DNA of 64,000 bases from Paraburkholderia sp. D15 (lineage in GTDB: Bacteria; Pseudomonadota; Gammaproteobacteria; Burkholderiales; Burkholderiaceae), in NCBI RefSeq assembly GCF_029910215.1, contig NZ_CP110396.1:1178001-1242000 (forward strand). The letters are read 5' to 3'. A program made the translations under genes and the position numbers. Each line of letters starts with the position of its first letter. Within the stretch, counting starts at the first letter, position 1. Of this stretch, positions 18,045-28,019 are shown piece after piece. Below the pieces are notes generated by a model. The model had not been told where the DNA came from. It saw nothing but the letters and a program-made list of their open reading frames with translations, and ran no database searches.

Positions 18045-19211
18045 GTGACAACGAACGCCATCACGAACGCCATCGACATCGATATCGACGAACTGGTCGC
18101 GCTGCGGCGGGACATTCACGCCCACCCCGAAATCGCCTTCGACGAGCATCGCACGAGCGAACTCGTCGCCGCCAAACTGCGTGCGTGGGACATCGAAACG
18201 CACACCGGCATCGGCGGCACGGGCGTCGTCGGGGTCGTGCACGGACAACGCGGCAAGGGCCGCACGATCGCGCTGCGCGCCGACATGGACGCGTTGCCGA
18301 TGGAAGAGGAAGGCCGCCCGCTGCATCGCTCGCAACGTCAGGGCGTGTTTCATGGATGCGGCCACGACGGCCATACCGCGATGCTGCTCGGCGTCGCGCG
18401 GCACTTCAGCGGTCATCGCGATTTCGCGGGCACGCTCGTGCTGGTGTTTCAGCCCGCCGAGGAAACCGGCGGCGGCGCGAACGCGATGCTGGCCGACGGC
18501 ATCGAAACGCGCTTCGGCTACGACGAAATCTACGCGCTGCACAATGCGCCGCATTTTGCGCCCGGCACCTTCGGCGTGCTCGACGGCGCGATGCTCGCGT
18601 CGTGCGACGAAGTGATCGTCACGATCGACGGCGTCGGCGGCCATGGTTCCGCGCCCGAAAAAACCAAAGATCCGGTGATGGCCGCCGGCCAGCTCATCTG
18701 CGCGTTGCAGACTGTCGTGAGCCGTTCGATCGAACCGAGCGCGACGGCCGTGCTGAGCATCGGCAGCGTGCACGCGGGCAGCGCGCCGAACGTGATTCCG
18801 TCTTACGCGGAATTGACCGGCACGTTACGTACCTTCGACGAAGGCGTCCGCACGTTCGCCAAGTCGCGCATCCGCGCTATCTGCGAGGGCGTCGCCACGC
18901 TCAGCGAATGCGCGATCGCCGTCGACTTCCGCAACAGCTCGCCGGCCACGATCAATCATCGCGAGCAGGCCGAGGCGGCGGCACAGGTCGCCGCGGAAAT
19001 CTTCGGCACGGACAACGTGCTGCGCGAATTCCCACCGCTCAACGGCTCGGAAGACTTCTCGGAGTTTCTGCTGCGGCGCCCTGGCGCCTATGCGCTGCTC
19101 GGCCAGGGCGGCGTGTACTGCCATCACCCCGAATTCGATTTCAACGACGACGTCCTGCCGCTCGGCGTGCGTTTCTTCGTCGCGCTCGCGCATGCGCGCT
19201 GCGCGGCCTAG
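18045..19211 (+). CDS. M20-family amidohydrolase (hippurate hydrolase/aminoacylase type)
   Basis: Protein of 388 residues, the usual length for M20D. Metal-site motifs are HGCGHDGH (residues 103-110) and PAEETGGGANAM with the Glu pair 139-140; the dimerisation domain carries GVGGHGSAPEKTKDP near 195-210 and SVHAGSAPNVIP near 245; NGSEDFSEF near 345 is the last ligand block. The family removes acyl groups from N-acyl amino acids such as hippurate. GTG start with AAGGAG eight bases upstream. Followed after 91 bases by a periplasmic binding protein, suggesting uptake and hydrolysis of an amino-acid conjugate. Confidence 0.9.
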   Translation: MTTNAITNAIDIDIDELVALRRDIHAHPEIAFDEHRTSELVAAKLRAWDIETHTGIGGTGVVGVVHGQRGKGRTIALRADMDALPMEEEGRPLHRSQRQGVFHGCGHDGHTAMLLGVARHFSGHRDFAGTLVLVFQPAEETGGGANAMLADGIETRFGYDEIYALHNAPHFAPGTFGVLDGAMLASCDEVIVTIDGVGGHGSAPEKTKDPVMAAGQLICALQTVVSRSIEPSATAVLSIGSVHAGSAPNVIPSYAELTGTLRTFDEGVRTFAKSRIRAICEGVATLSECAIAVDFRNSSPATINHREQAEAAAQVAAEIFGTDNVLREFPPLNGSEDFSEFLLRRPGAYALLGQGGVYCHHPEFDFNDDVLPLGVRFFVALAHARCAA

Positions 19212-19302
19212 CGCATGTCGCCTGGTCCAGGTGCCCTCGCCCATGTCGCCTCATGCAGCGCCTCGCATCTCGATGCGATCAATCCCCCGTGAAGGAGTTT
19301 CG

Positions 19303-20112
19303 ATGATGCCCCCCTCGTTCCGTGCGCGCCGCCTGTCGCGCATCACCGCCGCGCTCTGCGTCATGGCCGTCGCTCTACCTGCAATGAGCGGTGCGTGCGC
19401 GGCCGCGACGCTGCGCTTCGGCACCGACCCGACGTACCCGCCCTACGAATACAAGCTGCCCGACGGCCGTCTCGCGGGACTCGACATCGACATCGGCAAC
19501 GCGATCTGCGCGGCGGCCAGCGTGAAATGCGTGTGGGTGCAAAGCAGCTTCGACGGTTTGATCCCGGGTCTGCAGGCACGCAAGTTCGATGCGATCAACG
19601 CGTCGATGGCGCCCACCGCGGCCCGCCGCGCCGTGATGGATTTCACGCAGTCCGTCTATCCGGCGGACATCCGGCTGGTAGCCGCGCGCGGCAGTCATCT
19701 CGCGCCTAACGCGGCGTCGCTGACCGGCAAACACGTCGGCGTGCTGCAAGGCTCGACGCAGTCGTCGTTCGTGAAGGCGAACTGGGAAACGCACGGCGTG
19801 CTGGTGCGCGAGTATCAGGATCAGGACAGCATCTACGCCGACCTCGTCAACGGCCGGCTCGACGCGACCGTCGTACTCGGCTCCGCCGCGCGGCTCGGCT
19901 TTCTCTCGAAGCCGGAAGGCGCGCGCTTCGAACTGGCCGGTCCGAGAATCGACGATCCGTCGATTCTCGGTGCGAGCAGCGTGATCGGCGTGCGCAAGGG
20001 CGACGCGAAAACGTTGCAGGCACTCGACGCCGCGCTTGCCCGCCTCAAACAGGACGGCACGATCGCCCGCCTCGAAAAGCAGTATCTGGGCGACGGACAA
20101 GCCGCGAAGTAA
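19303..20112 (+). CDS. ABC transporter periplasmic substrate-binding protein, amino-acid type
   Basis: Protein of 269 residues with a signal peptide (hydrophobic core about residues 14-33) and the family-3 solute-binding fold. LRFGTDPTYPPYEYKLPDGRL, then GLDIDIGNAICA, FDGLIPGLQARKFDAINASM and the second-lobe GKHVGVLQGSTQ are the classical HisJ/ArgT-type blocks, pointing to a basic or polar amino acid ligand. GAAGGAG precedes the start at 19303; a second ATG follows at once. No permease or ATPase gene is beside it, so it must work with a transporter encoded elsewhere. Confidence 0.9.
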   Translation: MMPPSFRARRLSRITAALCVMAVALPAMSGACAAATLRFGTDPTYPPYEYKLPDGRLAGLDIDIGNAICAAASVKCVWVQSSFDGLIPGLQARKFDAINASMAPTAARRAVMDFTQSVYPADIRLVAARGSHLAPNAASLTGKHVGVLQGSTQSSFVKANWETHGVLVREYQDQDSIYADLVNGRLDATVVLGSAARLGFLSKPEGARFELAGPRIDDPSILGASSVIGVRKGDAKTLQALDAALARLKQDGTIARLEKQYLGDGQAAK

Positions 20113-20350
20113 GCAACGGCCAGCATATGCGGACGCTGCATGTCCTGTTATCGCGCCCCACTCTCGTGCGCCATTGCGAGGCGGGTCACGAGCGGATTAA
20201 CGCGGCTTGAGCCGCACCCTGCGCCGACCGATCCGTACCTCGTTCCGGCACATCGCCATTTCGCGCGGCATGGCGCTTGCTGAATTCATGGTCAAGCAGA
20301 CGGCAATCGTCTGCGCCCACATTCCAGTCCCTATTAAGGAGGAACGGATC

Positions 20351-20689
20351 ATGAACAAGGCAACCAGCACCCTGATCGCAGCCGTCGCCGCCCTTGCGCT
20401 GTCCGGCGGCGCCTACGCGCAATCCGCGGGCGCGGGCAGCGGCGGTGGTAACGGCAACGGCTCGTCGGGCAGCACGGCCAGCCCCGCGACGAGCCAGATG
20501 ATGAACAATTCGACGAGCGGCTACGGCACGCCGGGCACCACCGGCTCGGATAGCGGCACGGGTTCGGGCCTGCCGAACGCGCGGATGCAGCCGGGCATGA
20601 ACGGCGCGCCTGCCGACGTCGCACCGGCACCGAAGACGAACAACACGCTGGCCACGCCAAGCGTCGTCTCGCCGGTGGGCAATAAATAA
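20351..20689 (+). CDS. Small exported Gly/Ser/Thr/Asn-rich protein
   Basis: Protein of 112 residues with a clear signal peptide (MNKATSTLIAAVAALALSGG, cleavage near AYAQ). The mature part is low-complexity, rich in Gly, Ser, Thr, Asn and Ala, with no Cys. A perfect AAGGAGG lies eight bases before the ATG, which indicates strong translation. Function unknown; small secreted proteins of this composition are common in Burkholderiaceae. Confidence 0.75.
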   Translation: MNKATSTLIAAVAALALSGGAYAQSAGAGSGGGNGNGSSGSTASPATSQMMNNSTSGYGTPGTTGSDSGTGSGLPNARMQPGMNGAPADVAPAPKTNNTLATPSVVSPVGNK

Positions 20690-21205
20690 CGGGCGGTAAC
20701 GGGCGGCGATCGACCCGGAAGGATTTATCCGCACACCATTTGACTGCGCGGATTTACCTTAAAATTTTTACATCGTAGTGGCGACAAACGTTTGCGCGTT
20801 TACAAATTCACCATGCATTCGTAACTCGCCGTAATAATCAGGGCCGCTGTCTTTTCGACAGCGGCCTTTTGTTTTTGCGTCACGTCAATCATTCAATACG
20901 GCGCGTCGCGCGTTGCAAACACAATCGCGTGGAAAGCCCCGCCACAGCCGCGATTTCATTGACAGTTTCCGCTACGCCACGGTAGTCTTTCCCCGCCTTA
21001 CATCAGTATTATTCAGACAAAACAAGCTTTTACACCTGAGAGCGCTTTATCGCTGCCGCGTCGCGGTTTACCCGCATGACGCATTCAGCAATTTCAAGCC
21101 GGCGTGAATGTTTCGTTCGCATCGATCGAAACTGCTCAATAGCCCTATTGCTCCCGGGATAAAAGCCGATATCCATAACAAGCTTTTGCATAGGGAGACC
21201 ACGAG
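20690..21205. other. Intergenic region upstream of the autotransporter gene
   Basis: About 520 bases with no convincing gene. It holds the strong terminator at 20842, followed by a relatively AT-rich stretch that must contain the autotransporter promoter. Upstream of the terminator, a TTGACT box at 20740 and AT-rich DNA from 20757 could start a short transcript that ends at that terminator. Confidence 0.4.
20842..20878 (+). terminator. Rho-independent terminator
   Basis: A perfect ten-base-pair GC-rich stem (GGCCGCTGTC with GACAGCGGCC), five-base loop TTTTC, followed by TTTTGTTTTTG. It lies 150 bases after the small exported protein gene and would end that transcript or a separate short RNA. 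Confidence 0.85.
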
Positions 21206-24200
21206 ATGGCTCGCGCTCGCGATTCGAAACACGCCGAACTGCCCAACCTGCTGCCCGCCATGGGGGTATTCGTCGCCCTGGTGGGCGCCGGCATTATTCC
21301 CGTTTCCGCGTACGCGACCTGTGCGACGGCCGGCACCACGGTGAGTTGTTCCGGCCCCGCGAATCCGCTTTCGCCCAGCTATACGAACAGTGCGAACGAC
21401 GTGAACGTCACGATCAATCCGGGCGCAAGCCTCGGCGTGCTGCTCGGCGTGGGCGGTACGTCGATGACGCTGTCCGGCAGCAACGTCACCGTCACCAACA
21501 ACGGCCGGATCGATCCGACCGTGCTGGGCTCGAACCCGAACGTCCTGTCGGCGGGGCTCGTAGTCGGCAACACGACGGCCAGCGTGCAGTCCATCACCAA
21601 CAACGGCATTCTCGGCGGCACCACCGGTACGACACTCAGTCAGACCGGCATGGCGCTCGTGTCGCAGAACGCCACCGGCGGCATCACCAACATCACGAAT
21701 ACCGGCACGATGTCGACCGCGCCCATCTCCGGCGCCACCATGCTCGGCGCCGATGCGGGCGTGATGGTCGCGTACGGCGGCGCCGCGGTCACGGTCAACA
21801 ACTCGGGCACCATCACCGGGCGCGTCGGGCTGGCCACATCGGTCACCGGCAATATCTTTACGAACTCCGGCACCATCAACGGCAGCGTGTCGCTGGGCGC
21901 CGGTAGCACAAATCAATTCATCGCGACCACCGACTCCTCGGTGAACGCGGCGGGCGGTACTGCGACGTCGCAGAACCTGACCATCGGCGTGAGCACGGTC
22001 AATTTCGCGGCCACCGGCGTGGTGGACGGCGGCGCGGGCGGCAACAACACGCTGAGCCTGCAGATCGGCGTGTTGCCGACAGGCACGATCGACAACAACA
22101 ACTACATCGACTTCAATCATCTGGACGTGCAAAGCGGCACATGGACGCTCTCGGGCGCCTCGAGTGTCAGCGACGCGACGCTGGAAAACGGCGCGACCGC
22201 GCTCGTCGACAACGCCGCTTCGCTGGGCACCGGCACGATCAAGTCCAGCGGTGGCGCGATCCAGTCCCTGGTGCCGGGTATCACGCTGTCGAACAACATC
22301 GTTGTAACGGGTAATGGTCTTACCGTGGGCGGCAGCAACAGCCTTGGCCTGTCGGGCACGATTTCCGGCGGAGGCCAGCTCACCCAGTCGGGCAGCGGCA
22401 CGACGACCCTGTCGGGTGCCAACACGTATATCGGCGGCACCAACCTGTTCGCGGGCGAGATCGTCGTCGGCAACAACGCGGCGCTCGGCACCGGCGCGCT
22501 GACCGTCAGCGGCAACGCGACCCTCGACAATAATCAGAGCACCGCGCTCGCCAACCAGATCGCCATTAATACGGGCGTGACGCTGGCGCTCGGCGGCAGC
22601 AACGCGCTGACACTCGACGGCGTGATCAACGGAGCGGGCGGCATCGCGCAAAATGGTGCGGCGACCACCACGCTGGCCGGGGCCAACACGTTCACTGGCG
22701 GCACGACCATCAATAGCGGCACGCTCGCGCTCGGCGCGGGCGGCTCGCTGGCGGCGACGGGCGGCGTCAATCTCGCGAACGCGGGCGCCACGTTCGACAT
22801 CAGCGCCGCGGGCGCCAACCAGACGATCGGCGCGCTCTCCGGCGCGGCAGGCTCGTCGGTTGAGCTCGGCGCCAACTCGCTGTCGCTCGGCGACAGCAGC
22901 AATGCGACTTTCGGCGGCACGATCGGCGGCACCGGCGGCATCGTCAAACAGGGCACCGGCACCGAAATCCTCACGGGCTTCAATACCTACACCGGAGGCA
23001 CCACGATCAGCGGCGGCACGCTGGCGCTCGGCGCGGGCGGTGGCCTGGCGGCCGGCAGCCCGCTGACCCTCGACGCGACGGGCGCCACCTTCGACATCTC
23101 CACCGCGGGCGCCAACCAGACCGTTGGCGCGCTCTCGGGCGTGGCGGGCACTACGGTTGCACTGGGCGGCAATACGCTGGCGTTTGGCGATTCCACCAAT
23201 CAGATTTTCTCGGGCTCGTTCACCGGCACCGGCGGCATCGTCAAGCAGGGCACGGGCACCGAGACGCTCACGGGATCGAATAGCTTCACCGGCACCACCA
23301 CGATCAATGCCGGCACGCTGGCGTTATCGGGCGGCGGCAGCCTGTCGGACGTGAATCTGGCGAACGCGGGCGCGTCGCTCGACGTGAGCGGCGCGACCGC
23401 TTCCCCGACCATCGGCGCGCTGACCGGCGTTGCCGGCACCTCGGTTTCGCTCGGCCCGCAGACGCTCACTCTCGGTAGCACAAACAACGGGGTCTTCGAC
23501 GGCACGATCGGCGGCACCGGCGGCATCGTCAAAGCGGGCGGCGGCACACAGACGCTGACCGGCACGAACACCTATACCGGCGGCACGACCATCAACGGCG
23601 GCACGCTTGCGCTGTCCGGCAACGGCAGCCTCGCTGCCGGCGCCGGGGTCAACGTGGCCGGCAATGGCGCGAGCTTTAACATCAGCGGCGCCGTGGCCCC
23701 TCAGACGGTCGGCGCACTTTCCGGCGCGGCAGGCAGCACGGTGAGTATCGGCGGCAACTCGCTGACCTTCGGCGACGCGACGAACCAGACGCTCGCCAGT
23801 TCAGTGACCGGCACCGGCGGCCTCGTGAAGCAAGGCTCCGGCACCGAAACGCTCAGCGGCAACAACACCTACAGCGGCGGCACCACGATGAACGAGGGCG
23901 GTCTGGTGGTGGGCAGCAACACCGCCCTCGGCTCGGGCGCGCTGACGGTGAACGGCGCGTCCACCCTCGACAGCAATGCGGCCACTACGCTGGCCAACAA
24001 CGTCGTGCTGAACGCGGGCCTGACCGTCAACGGGACCCACGATCTGACGCTGAACGGCTCGATTTCCGGCACGGGCGGCCTGACCAAGGACGGCGGCGCC
24101 ACGCTCACGCTGAACGGCACCAACACCTACACCGGCGGCACTCAGGTCAACGCGGGCACGCTTGCGCTGGGCGCGAACGCCAGCCTCAACGCAAACGGCA

Positions 24201-27028
24201 CGGTCAATGTCGCCAGCGGTGCGGTGTTCGATCTGTCGGCCGGCAACGGCACGCAGACGTTCGGCACGCTGACGGGCTCGGGCACGGTCAACGTCGGCAC
24301 GAACGACCTGACGGTGGGCAGCGCGACCAACGGCACGTTCAGCGGCGGGATCGCCGGCACCGGCACGCTGACCAAGGTCGGGAGCGGCACGGAGACCCTG
24401 ACCGGTACGAATACGTTCACGGGCGGCACCACGATCAACGCGGGCACGCTGGCGATCGGCTCGGGCGGCAGCCTGGCGCCGACCGGCGGCGTGACGCTGG
24501 GCGCGGCGGGCACCAGCTTCGACATCAGCACGGCGGGTGCGAACCAGACGATCGGTGCGCTGTCGGGCGTGGCGGGCAGCACGGTGGCCATGGGCGGCAA
24601 TACGCTGACGTTCGGCGACAGTTCGAACCAGACTTTCGCGGGCACGCTCAGCGGCACTGCCGGCATCGTGAAGGCCGGCAACGGCACGGAAACGCTGACG
24701 GGCGCGAACACCTATACCGGCGGCACGACGATCAGCGCGGGCACGCTCGCGCTCAGCGGCGCGGGCAGTCTCGTGGCGGGCGGCGCGCTGAGTCTGACCG
24801 GCGCGGGCGCGACCTTCGACATGAGCAACGCGGCGGGCGACCAGACGTTCAGCGCGTTCTCCGGCGTAGCCGGCAGCACGGTTGCGCTCGGCGGCCATAC
24901 GCTGACTTTCGGCGACGCGACCAGCCAGACTTTCGCCGGCACGCTGAGCGGCTCGGGCGCGCTGATCAAGAACGGCGCTGGCGTCGAAACGCTTAGCGGC
25001 GCAAGCACCTATTCCGGCGGCACCACGCTCAACGGCGGCGGTCTCGTGCTCGGCACCAGCAGCTCGCTGGGCACCGGCACGCTGACGGTGAACAACGCCG
25101 CGACGCTCGATGCATCGACGGCCATCAACGTCGCGAACGCGATCGTGCTCAACGCGACGACCACCATCGGCGGCAGCGCGGACACGACGCTGTCGGGCAA
25201 CGTGTCGGGCACCGGCGGCCTGATCAAGAACGGCAACGCCGGGCTGACGCTCGGCGGCTCGAACACCTTCTCCGGCGGCACCACGGTGAACGCCGGCTCG
25301 CTCACGCTGGCCTCGGCGAACGCGCTCGGTACGGGCGGCCTGACGATGAACGGCGGTGCGCTGAACGTGGGTACCGGCGGCTCGGGTCAAGCGCTGCAAG
25401 TGAATTTCTCGTCGCTGGCCGGCGTGAATAACACCGCCATCAACCTGAGCAACGCCGCGCTCGGCGTGAGCGGCGCCGGCACCTTCGCCGGCACGATCAC
25501 GGGCAACGGTTCGCTGACGAAGAACGGCAACGGCCTGCTGATCCTCAACGGCGTGAACACCTACAGCGGCACGACCGAAGTGGTCGCGGGCGAACTCGAA
25601 GTCGGCGACATCAACCACCTGAACGCGCGCATCGCCGGCAATGCGCTGGTGGACAGCACGGGTACGCTGCGCGGTCACGGCACGGTGGCGGGCAACGTGA
25701 CGAACAACGGCACGGTGGCGCCGGGCGGCTCGATCGGCACGCTGAACGTCGGCGGCAACTACACGCAGGCCAGCAACGCGACGCTCGCCATCGAAGTGAG
25801 CCCGACCGCGGCGTCGCAACTGAACGTGACCGGCAGCGCGGCGCTGAGCGGCGCGCTGGCCGTGACCTTCGATCCGGGCACGTACACGGCGAAGCAGTAC
25901 ACGCTCGTGTCGGCCGCGGGCGGCGTGACGGGCAAGTTCACCAGCAGCGCGTTCAACGCGTCGTCGGGTGCGAATCTCGGCGCGTTGCAATCGTCGGTGT
26001 CGTACGGGGCGAATACGGTCGAACTGATGCTGGCCAACGCGCAGGGCACGCCGGGCGGCGGCACGGCGCCGACCGTGATCGCGCCGGTGAACACGAGCAT
26101 CTACACCGCGCAGGGCACGGCGGCGCTGCTCAACGCGCAGACCACCACGGCCGCGCTGCTCGGTCATTTGAGCGGTGCGGGTGCATCGGGCGTCGTGGGC
26201 GCAACGCCGGGCGCCGCGGCAGGCTGGATCAACGCGAGCGGGTCGCAGACGAAGGTCGGCGGCACGAATGGCGCACCGGGCTTCCAGGCGAATCAGTACG
26301 GTTTCCTCGCGGGCCTCGATCAGCGGATGGGTGACTACACGGTGGGCGTGGCGGCAGGCTATACGCACACGGATCTCGACGAACAGTCCACCGGCGACTC
26401 GGGCACGCAGGACACGTTGCGCGCCGCGCTGTACGCGAGCCGTCCGCTCGGGCCGGTGCAGGTGTCCGGCACGGTGAGCTATGGCGTCGACTTCCTGTCG
26501 CAGAAGCGGCCGTTCGCGGGTGTCGGTACGGCCGAGGGCGATCACGTCGGGCAGGAGTTCACGGCGGGCGCGCAGGCAAGCTTGCCGCTGACGCTGGGCA
26601 GCTTCGTGCTGACGCCGCTGGCGGGCTTGCGCTACGCGTATTTCCACGCGAACGGTTTCGGCGAAAGCGGCGCGGGCGGTCAGGATCTGCGCGTGGGCAC
26701 GGACAACGTCCACAGCCTGCAACCGTACGTGGGTGTCACGCTGGATCGCGCGTTCGGCGACGCATGGCGGCCGATGGCGGTGCAACTGCGGGTCGGTTAC
26801 GCGCATGAGGTGCTCGATGCGGGCCGCGCGGTCAGCGTCTCGGCACAGGACGGCACGTTGTTCACCGCGCCGGGTACGAGCTTGCCGCGTGGTTATCTGA
26901 CCACGGGCGTGAGCGTCAGCATGCAGCCGATGAAGAACCTGACCGTGTCGGTTGGGTACGATGCGTTGATCAATACGACACATGCGTCGGCGCAGCAGGG
27001 GACGGTGAAGGCGGAGTATCGGTTCTGA
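21206..27028 (+). CDS. Large autotransporter with PATR-type passenger repeats
   Basis: Type Va secreted protein of 1940 residues. Residues 1-37 form a signal peptide (hydrophobic core VFVALVGAGII, cleavage near SAYA). Residues about 40-1620 are the passenger, a beta-helix rich in Gly, Thr, Asn and Ala with twelve copies of an autotransporter-associated strand repeat whose core reads NTYTGGTTINxGTLALG. Residues about 1400-1620 include a GTLRGHGTVAGNVTNNGTVAPGG-like junction typical of passenger ends. Residues about 1673-1940 are the 12-strand beta-barrel, ending in EYRF with the terminal aromatic needed for outer-membrane insertion. GGGAGA precedes the ATG. No RGD or protease triad was noticed, so adhesion or aggregation is the best guess. 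Confidence 0.93.
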   Translation: MARARDSKHAELPNLLPAMGVFVALVGAGIIPVSAYATCATAGTTVSCSGPANPLSPSYTNSANDVNVTINPGASLGVLLGVGGTSMTLSGSNVTVTNNGRIDPTVLGSNPNVLSAGLVVGNTTASVQSITNNGILGGTTGTTLSQTGMALVSQNATGGITNITNTGTMSTAPISGATMLGADAGVMVAYGGAAVTVNNSGTITGRVGLATSVTGNIFTNSGTINGSVSLGAGSTNQFIATTDSSVNAAGGTATSQNLTIGVSTVNFAATGVVDGGAGGNNTLSLQIGVLPTGTIDNNNYIDFNHLDVQSGTWTLSGASSVSDATLENGATALVDNAASLGTGTIKSSGGAIQSLVPGITLSNNIVVTGNGLTVGGSNSLGLSGTISGGGQLTQSGSGTTTLSGANTYIGGTNLFAGEIVVGNNAALGTGALTVSGNATLDNNQSTALANQIAINTGVTLALGGSNALTLDGVINGAGGIAQNGAATTTLAGANTFTGGTTINSGTLALGAGGSLAATGGVNLANAGATFDISAAGANQTIGALSGAAGSSVELGANSLSLGDSSNATFGGTIGGTGGIVKQGTGTEILTGFNTYTGGTTISGGTLALGAGGGLAAGSPLTLDATGATFDISTAGANQTVGALSGVAGTTVALGGNTLAFGDSTNQIFSGSFTGTGGIVKQGTGTETLTGSNSFTGTTTINAGTLALSGGGSLSDVNLANAGASLDVSGATASPTIGALTGVAGTSVSLGPQTLTLGSTNNGVFDGTIGGTGGIVKAGGGTQTLTGTNTYTGGTTINGGTLALSGNGSLAAGAGVNVAGNGASFNISGAVAPQTVGALSGAAGSTVSIGGNSLTFGDATNQTLASSVTGTGGLVKQGSGTETLSGNNTYSGGTTMNEGGLVVGSNTALGSGALTVNGASTLDSNAATTLANNVVLNAGLTVNGTHDLTLNGSISGTGGLTKDGGATLTLNGTNTYTGGTQVNAGTLALGANASLNANGTVNVASGAVFDLSAGNGTQTFGTLTGSGTVNVGTNDLTVGSATNGTFSGGIAGTGTLTKVGSGTETLTGTNTFTGGTTINAGTLAIGSGGSLAPTGGVTLGAAGTSFDISTAGANQTIGALSGVAGSTVAMGGNTLTFGDSSNQTFAGTLSGTAGIVKAGNGTETLTGANTYTGGTTISAGTLALSGAGSLVAGGALSLTGAGATFDMSNAAGDQTFSAFSGVAGSTVALGGHTLTFGDATSQTFAGTLSGSGALIKNGAGVETLSGASTYSGGTTLNGGGLVLGTSSSLGTGTLTVNNAATLDASTAINVANAIVLNATTTIGGSADTTLSGNVSGTGGLIKNGNAGLTLGGSNTFSGGTTVNAGSLTLASANALGTGGLTMNGGALNVGTGGSGQALQVNFSSLAGVNNTAINLSNAALGVSGAGTFAGTITGNGSLTKNGNGLLILNGVNTYSGTTEVVAGELEVGDINHLNARIAGNALVDSTGTLRGHGTVAGNVTNNGTVAPGGSIGTLNVGGNYTQASNATLAIEVSPTAASQLNVTGSAALSGALAVTFDPGTYTAKQYTLVSAAGGVTGKFTSSAFNASSGANLGALQSSVSYGANTVELMLANAQGTPGGGTAPTVIAPVNTSIYTAQGTAALLNAQTTTAALLGHLSGAGASGVVGATPGAAAGWINASGSQTKVGGTNGAPGFQANQYGFLAGLDQRMGDYTVGVAAGYTHTDLDEQSTGDSGTQDTLRAALYASRPLGPVQVSGTVSYGVDFLSQKRPFAGVGTAEGDHVGQEFTAGAQASLPLTLGSFVLTPLAGLRYAYFHANGFGESGAGGQDLRVGTDNVHSLQPYVGVTLDRAFGDAWRPMAVQLRVGYAHEVLDAGRAVSVSAQDGTLFTAPGTSLPRGYLTTGVSVSMQPMKNLTVSVGYDALINTTHASAQQGTVKAEYRF
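22390..25620 (+). repeat. Twelve internal repeats of the autotransporter passenger
   Basis: The DNA encoding the passenger contains twelve imperfect repeat units, about 200-310 bases each, all centred on codons for NTxxGGTT followed by GTLALG or a variant. First core near 22420, last near 25555. Units 2-5, 8 and 9 are the most similar, with near-identical GGxGGIVKQGTGTE and TFDIS...GANQTIGALSG segments, which suggests recent duplication or gene conversion. Confidence 0.85.
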
Positions 27029-27080
27029 GTGGGGGCCGCGCTCGTGTGAAGCGGGCGCGGTGCCGACATTCCGACGCCGA

Positions 27081-28019
27081 TCAAGCCACACCCCTCGCAA
27101 CCGCTTCACCATCGCCACGGCGGGCAGCTTCGTCCGCCCTCGCCTCCAACCCCTTCACGTTTCGCTTGGGCGGCTCGCCGAACATTCGCGAGTACTCGCG
27201 GCTGAATTGCGACGCGCTTTCGTAGCCCACCTGAAACGCGGCCGCTTCGACGTTCGCTCCGCGCGACACCATCAGCCGGCGAGCCTCTAAAAGCCGCAGC
27301 TGCTTCTGATACTGGAGCGGCGAAAGCGACGTGAGCGCCCTGAAATGCCGATGAAACGCGGATGGGCTCATCTGCGCGACCGTAGCCAGTTCCTCGACGC
27401 GAATCGGTCTGGCGAGGTTGTCGCGCAGCCAGCGTATCGCGTTGAGTACGCCTTGCGACGCAGTGTTCGCCAACGCCATGCGCGCCACGTCGCCACCGTA
27501 CGGCCCGGTCAAAAGCCAATAGCAGATCTCGCGCATGACGAGCGGGTAAAGCACGGGAATCGCGTCGGGCGTATCGAGCAGCTTCACGAGCCGAAGCGCG
27601 CAATCGGCGAGCGGCCCCAGGAAGTCGGTCACAAACACGCCCCGGCTGATTTCGCTGCTGGCCTTGGGCGGCCTCTTCAATTCCGCCGCAACGCTGCGCA
27701 TGATCGCGAGATCGAGTTCGAATGCCAGCACGAGACATGGACGCTCGGGGCTCGCGCTGCTGACGCGGCCGACCGACGGCGCCTCGACGCCGACAATCAA
27801 TGCTTCACCCGCCTTGTACGCGTAACGGGTGCCACCAAAGCTCGCCCATTTTTCGCCTTGAGCCACGATGCACATCGCGGGTTGCGACAGGCGATGGACC
27901 GGCGGATTCGGATGGTCCGACCGAAGAATGCAAACGGTGCCGATCGCGGTCAAATACGGGCTAGGTCCTTCCCGACGGTCGGTGTATCGCAGCATCGCCG
28001 CTACCAGTTCGTCCAGCAT
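27081..28019 (-). CDS. AraC-family transcriptional regulator
   Basis: Protein of 312 residues. Residues about 20-170 are the AraC_N (PF06719-type) cupin-like sensor with CIVAQGEKWASFGGTRYAYKAGEALIV; residues about 205-300 hold the double helix-turn-helix with VEELATVAQMSPSAFHRHFRALTSLSPLQYQKQLRLLEARR and VGYESASQFSREYSRMFG. Start at 28019 (MLDELVAAM) with AAGGAG about ten bases upstream; an ATG eight codons earlier is possible. Divergent from the SDR gene, a common pairing in which the regulator controls the reductase. Confidence 0.9.
   Translation of the reverse strand: MLDELVAAMLRYTDRREGPSPYLTAIGTVCILRSDHPNPPVHRLSQPAMCIVAQGEKWASFGGTRYAYKAGEALIVGVEAPSVGRVSSASPERPCLVLAFELDLAIMRSVAAELKRPPKASSEISRGVFVTDFLGPLADCALRLVKLLDTPDAIPVLYPLVMREICYWLLTGPYGGDVARMALANTASQGVLNAIRWLRDNLARPIRVEELATVAQMSPSAFHRHFRALTSLSPLQYQKQLRLLEARRLMVSRGANVEAAAFQVGYESASQFSREYSRMFGEPPKRNVKGLEARADEAARRGDGEAVARGVA

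Noticed and set aside
21068..22651. A 527-codon minus-strand frame at the autotransporter start
   Set aside because: Same composition bias, antisense to the signal peptide and passenger; no recognisable motif.
22390..25620. Regularly spaced repeats that might suggest a CRISPR array
   Set aside because: The repeats are long, imperfect and in frame with the passenger protein; there are no unique spacers or cas genes.
23801..27118. A 1105-codon minus-strand open frame opposite the autotransporter gene
   Set aside because: Composition is very rich in Arg, Ala, His and Gln, as expected from the complement of a GC-rich Gly/Thr/Ala repeat gene, and no domain or ribosome site is visible.
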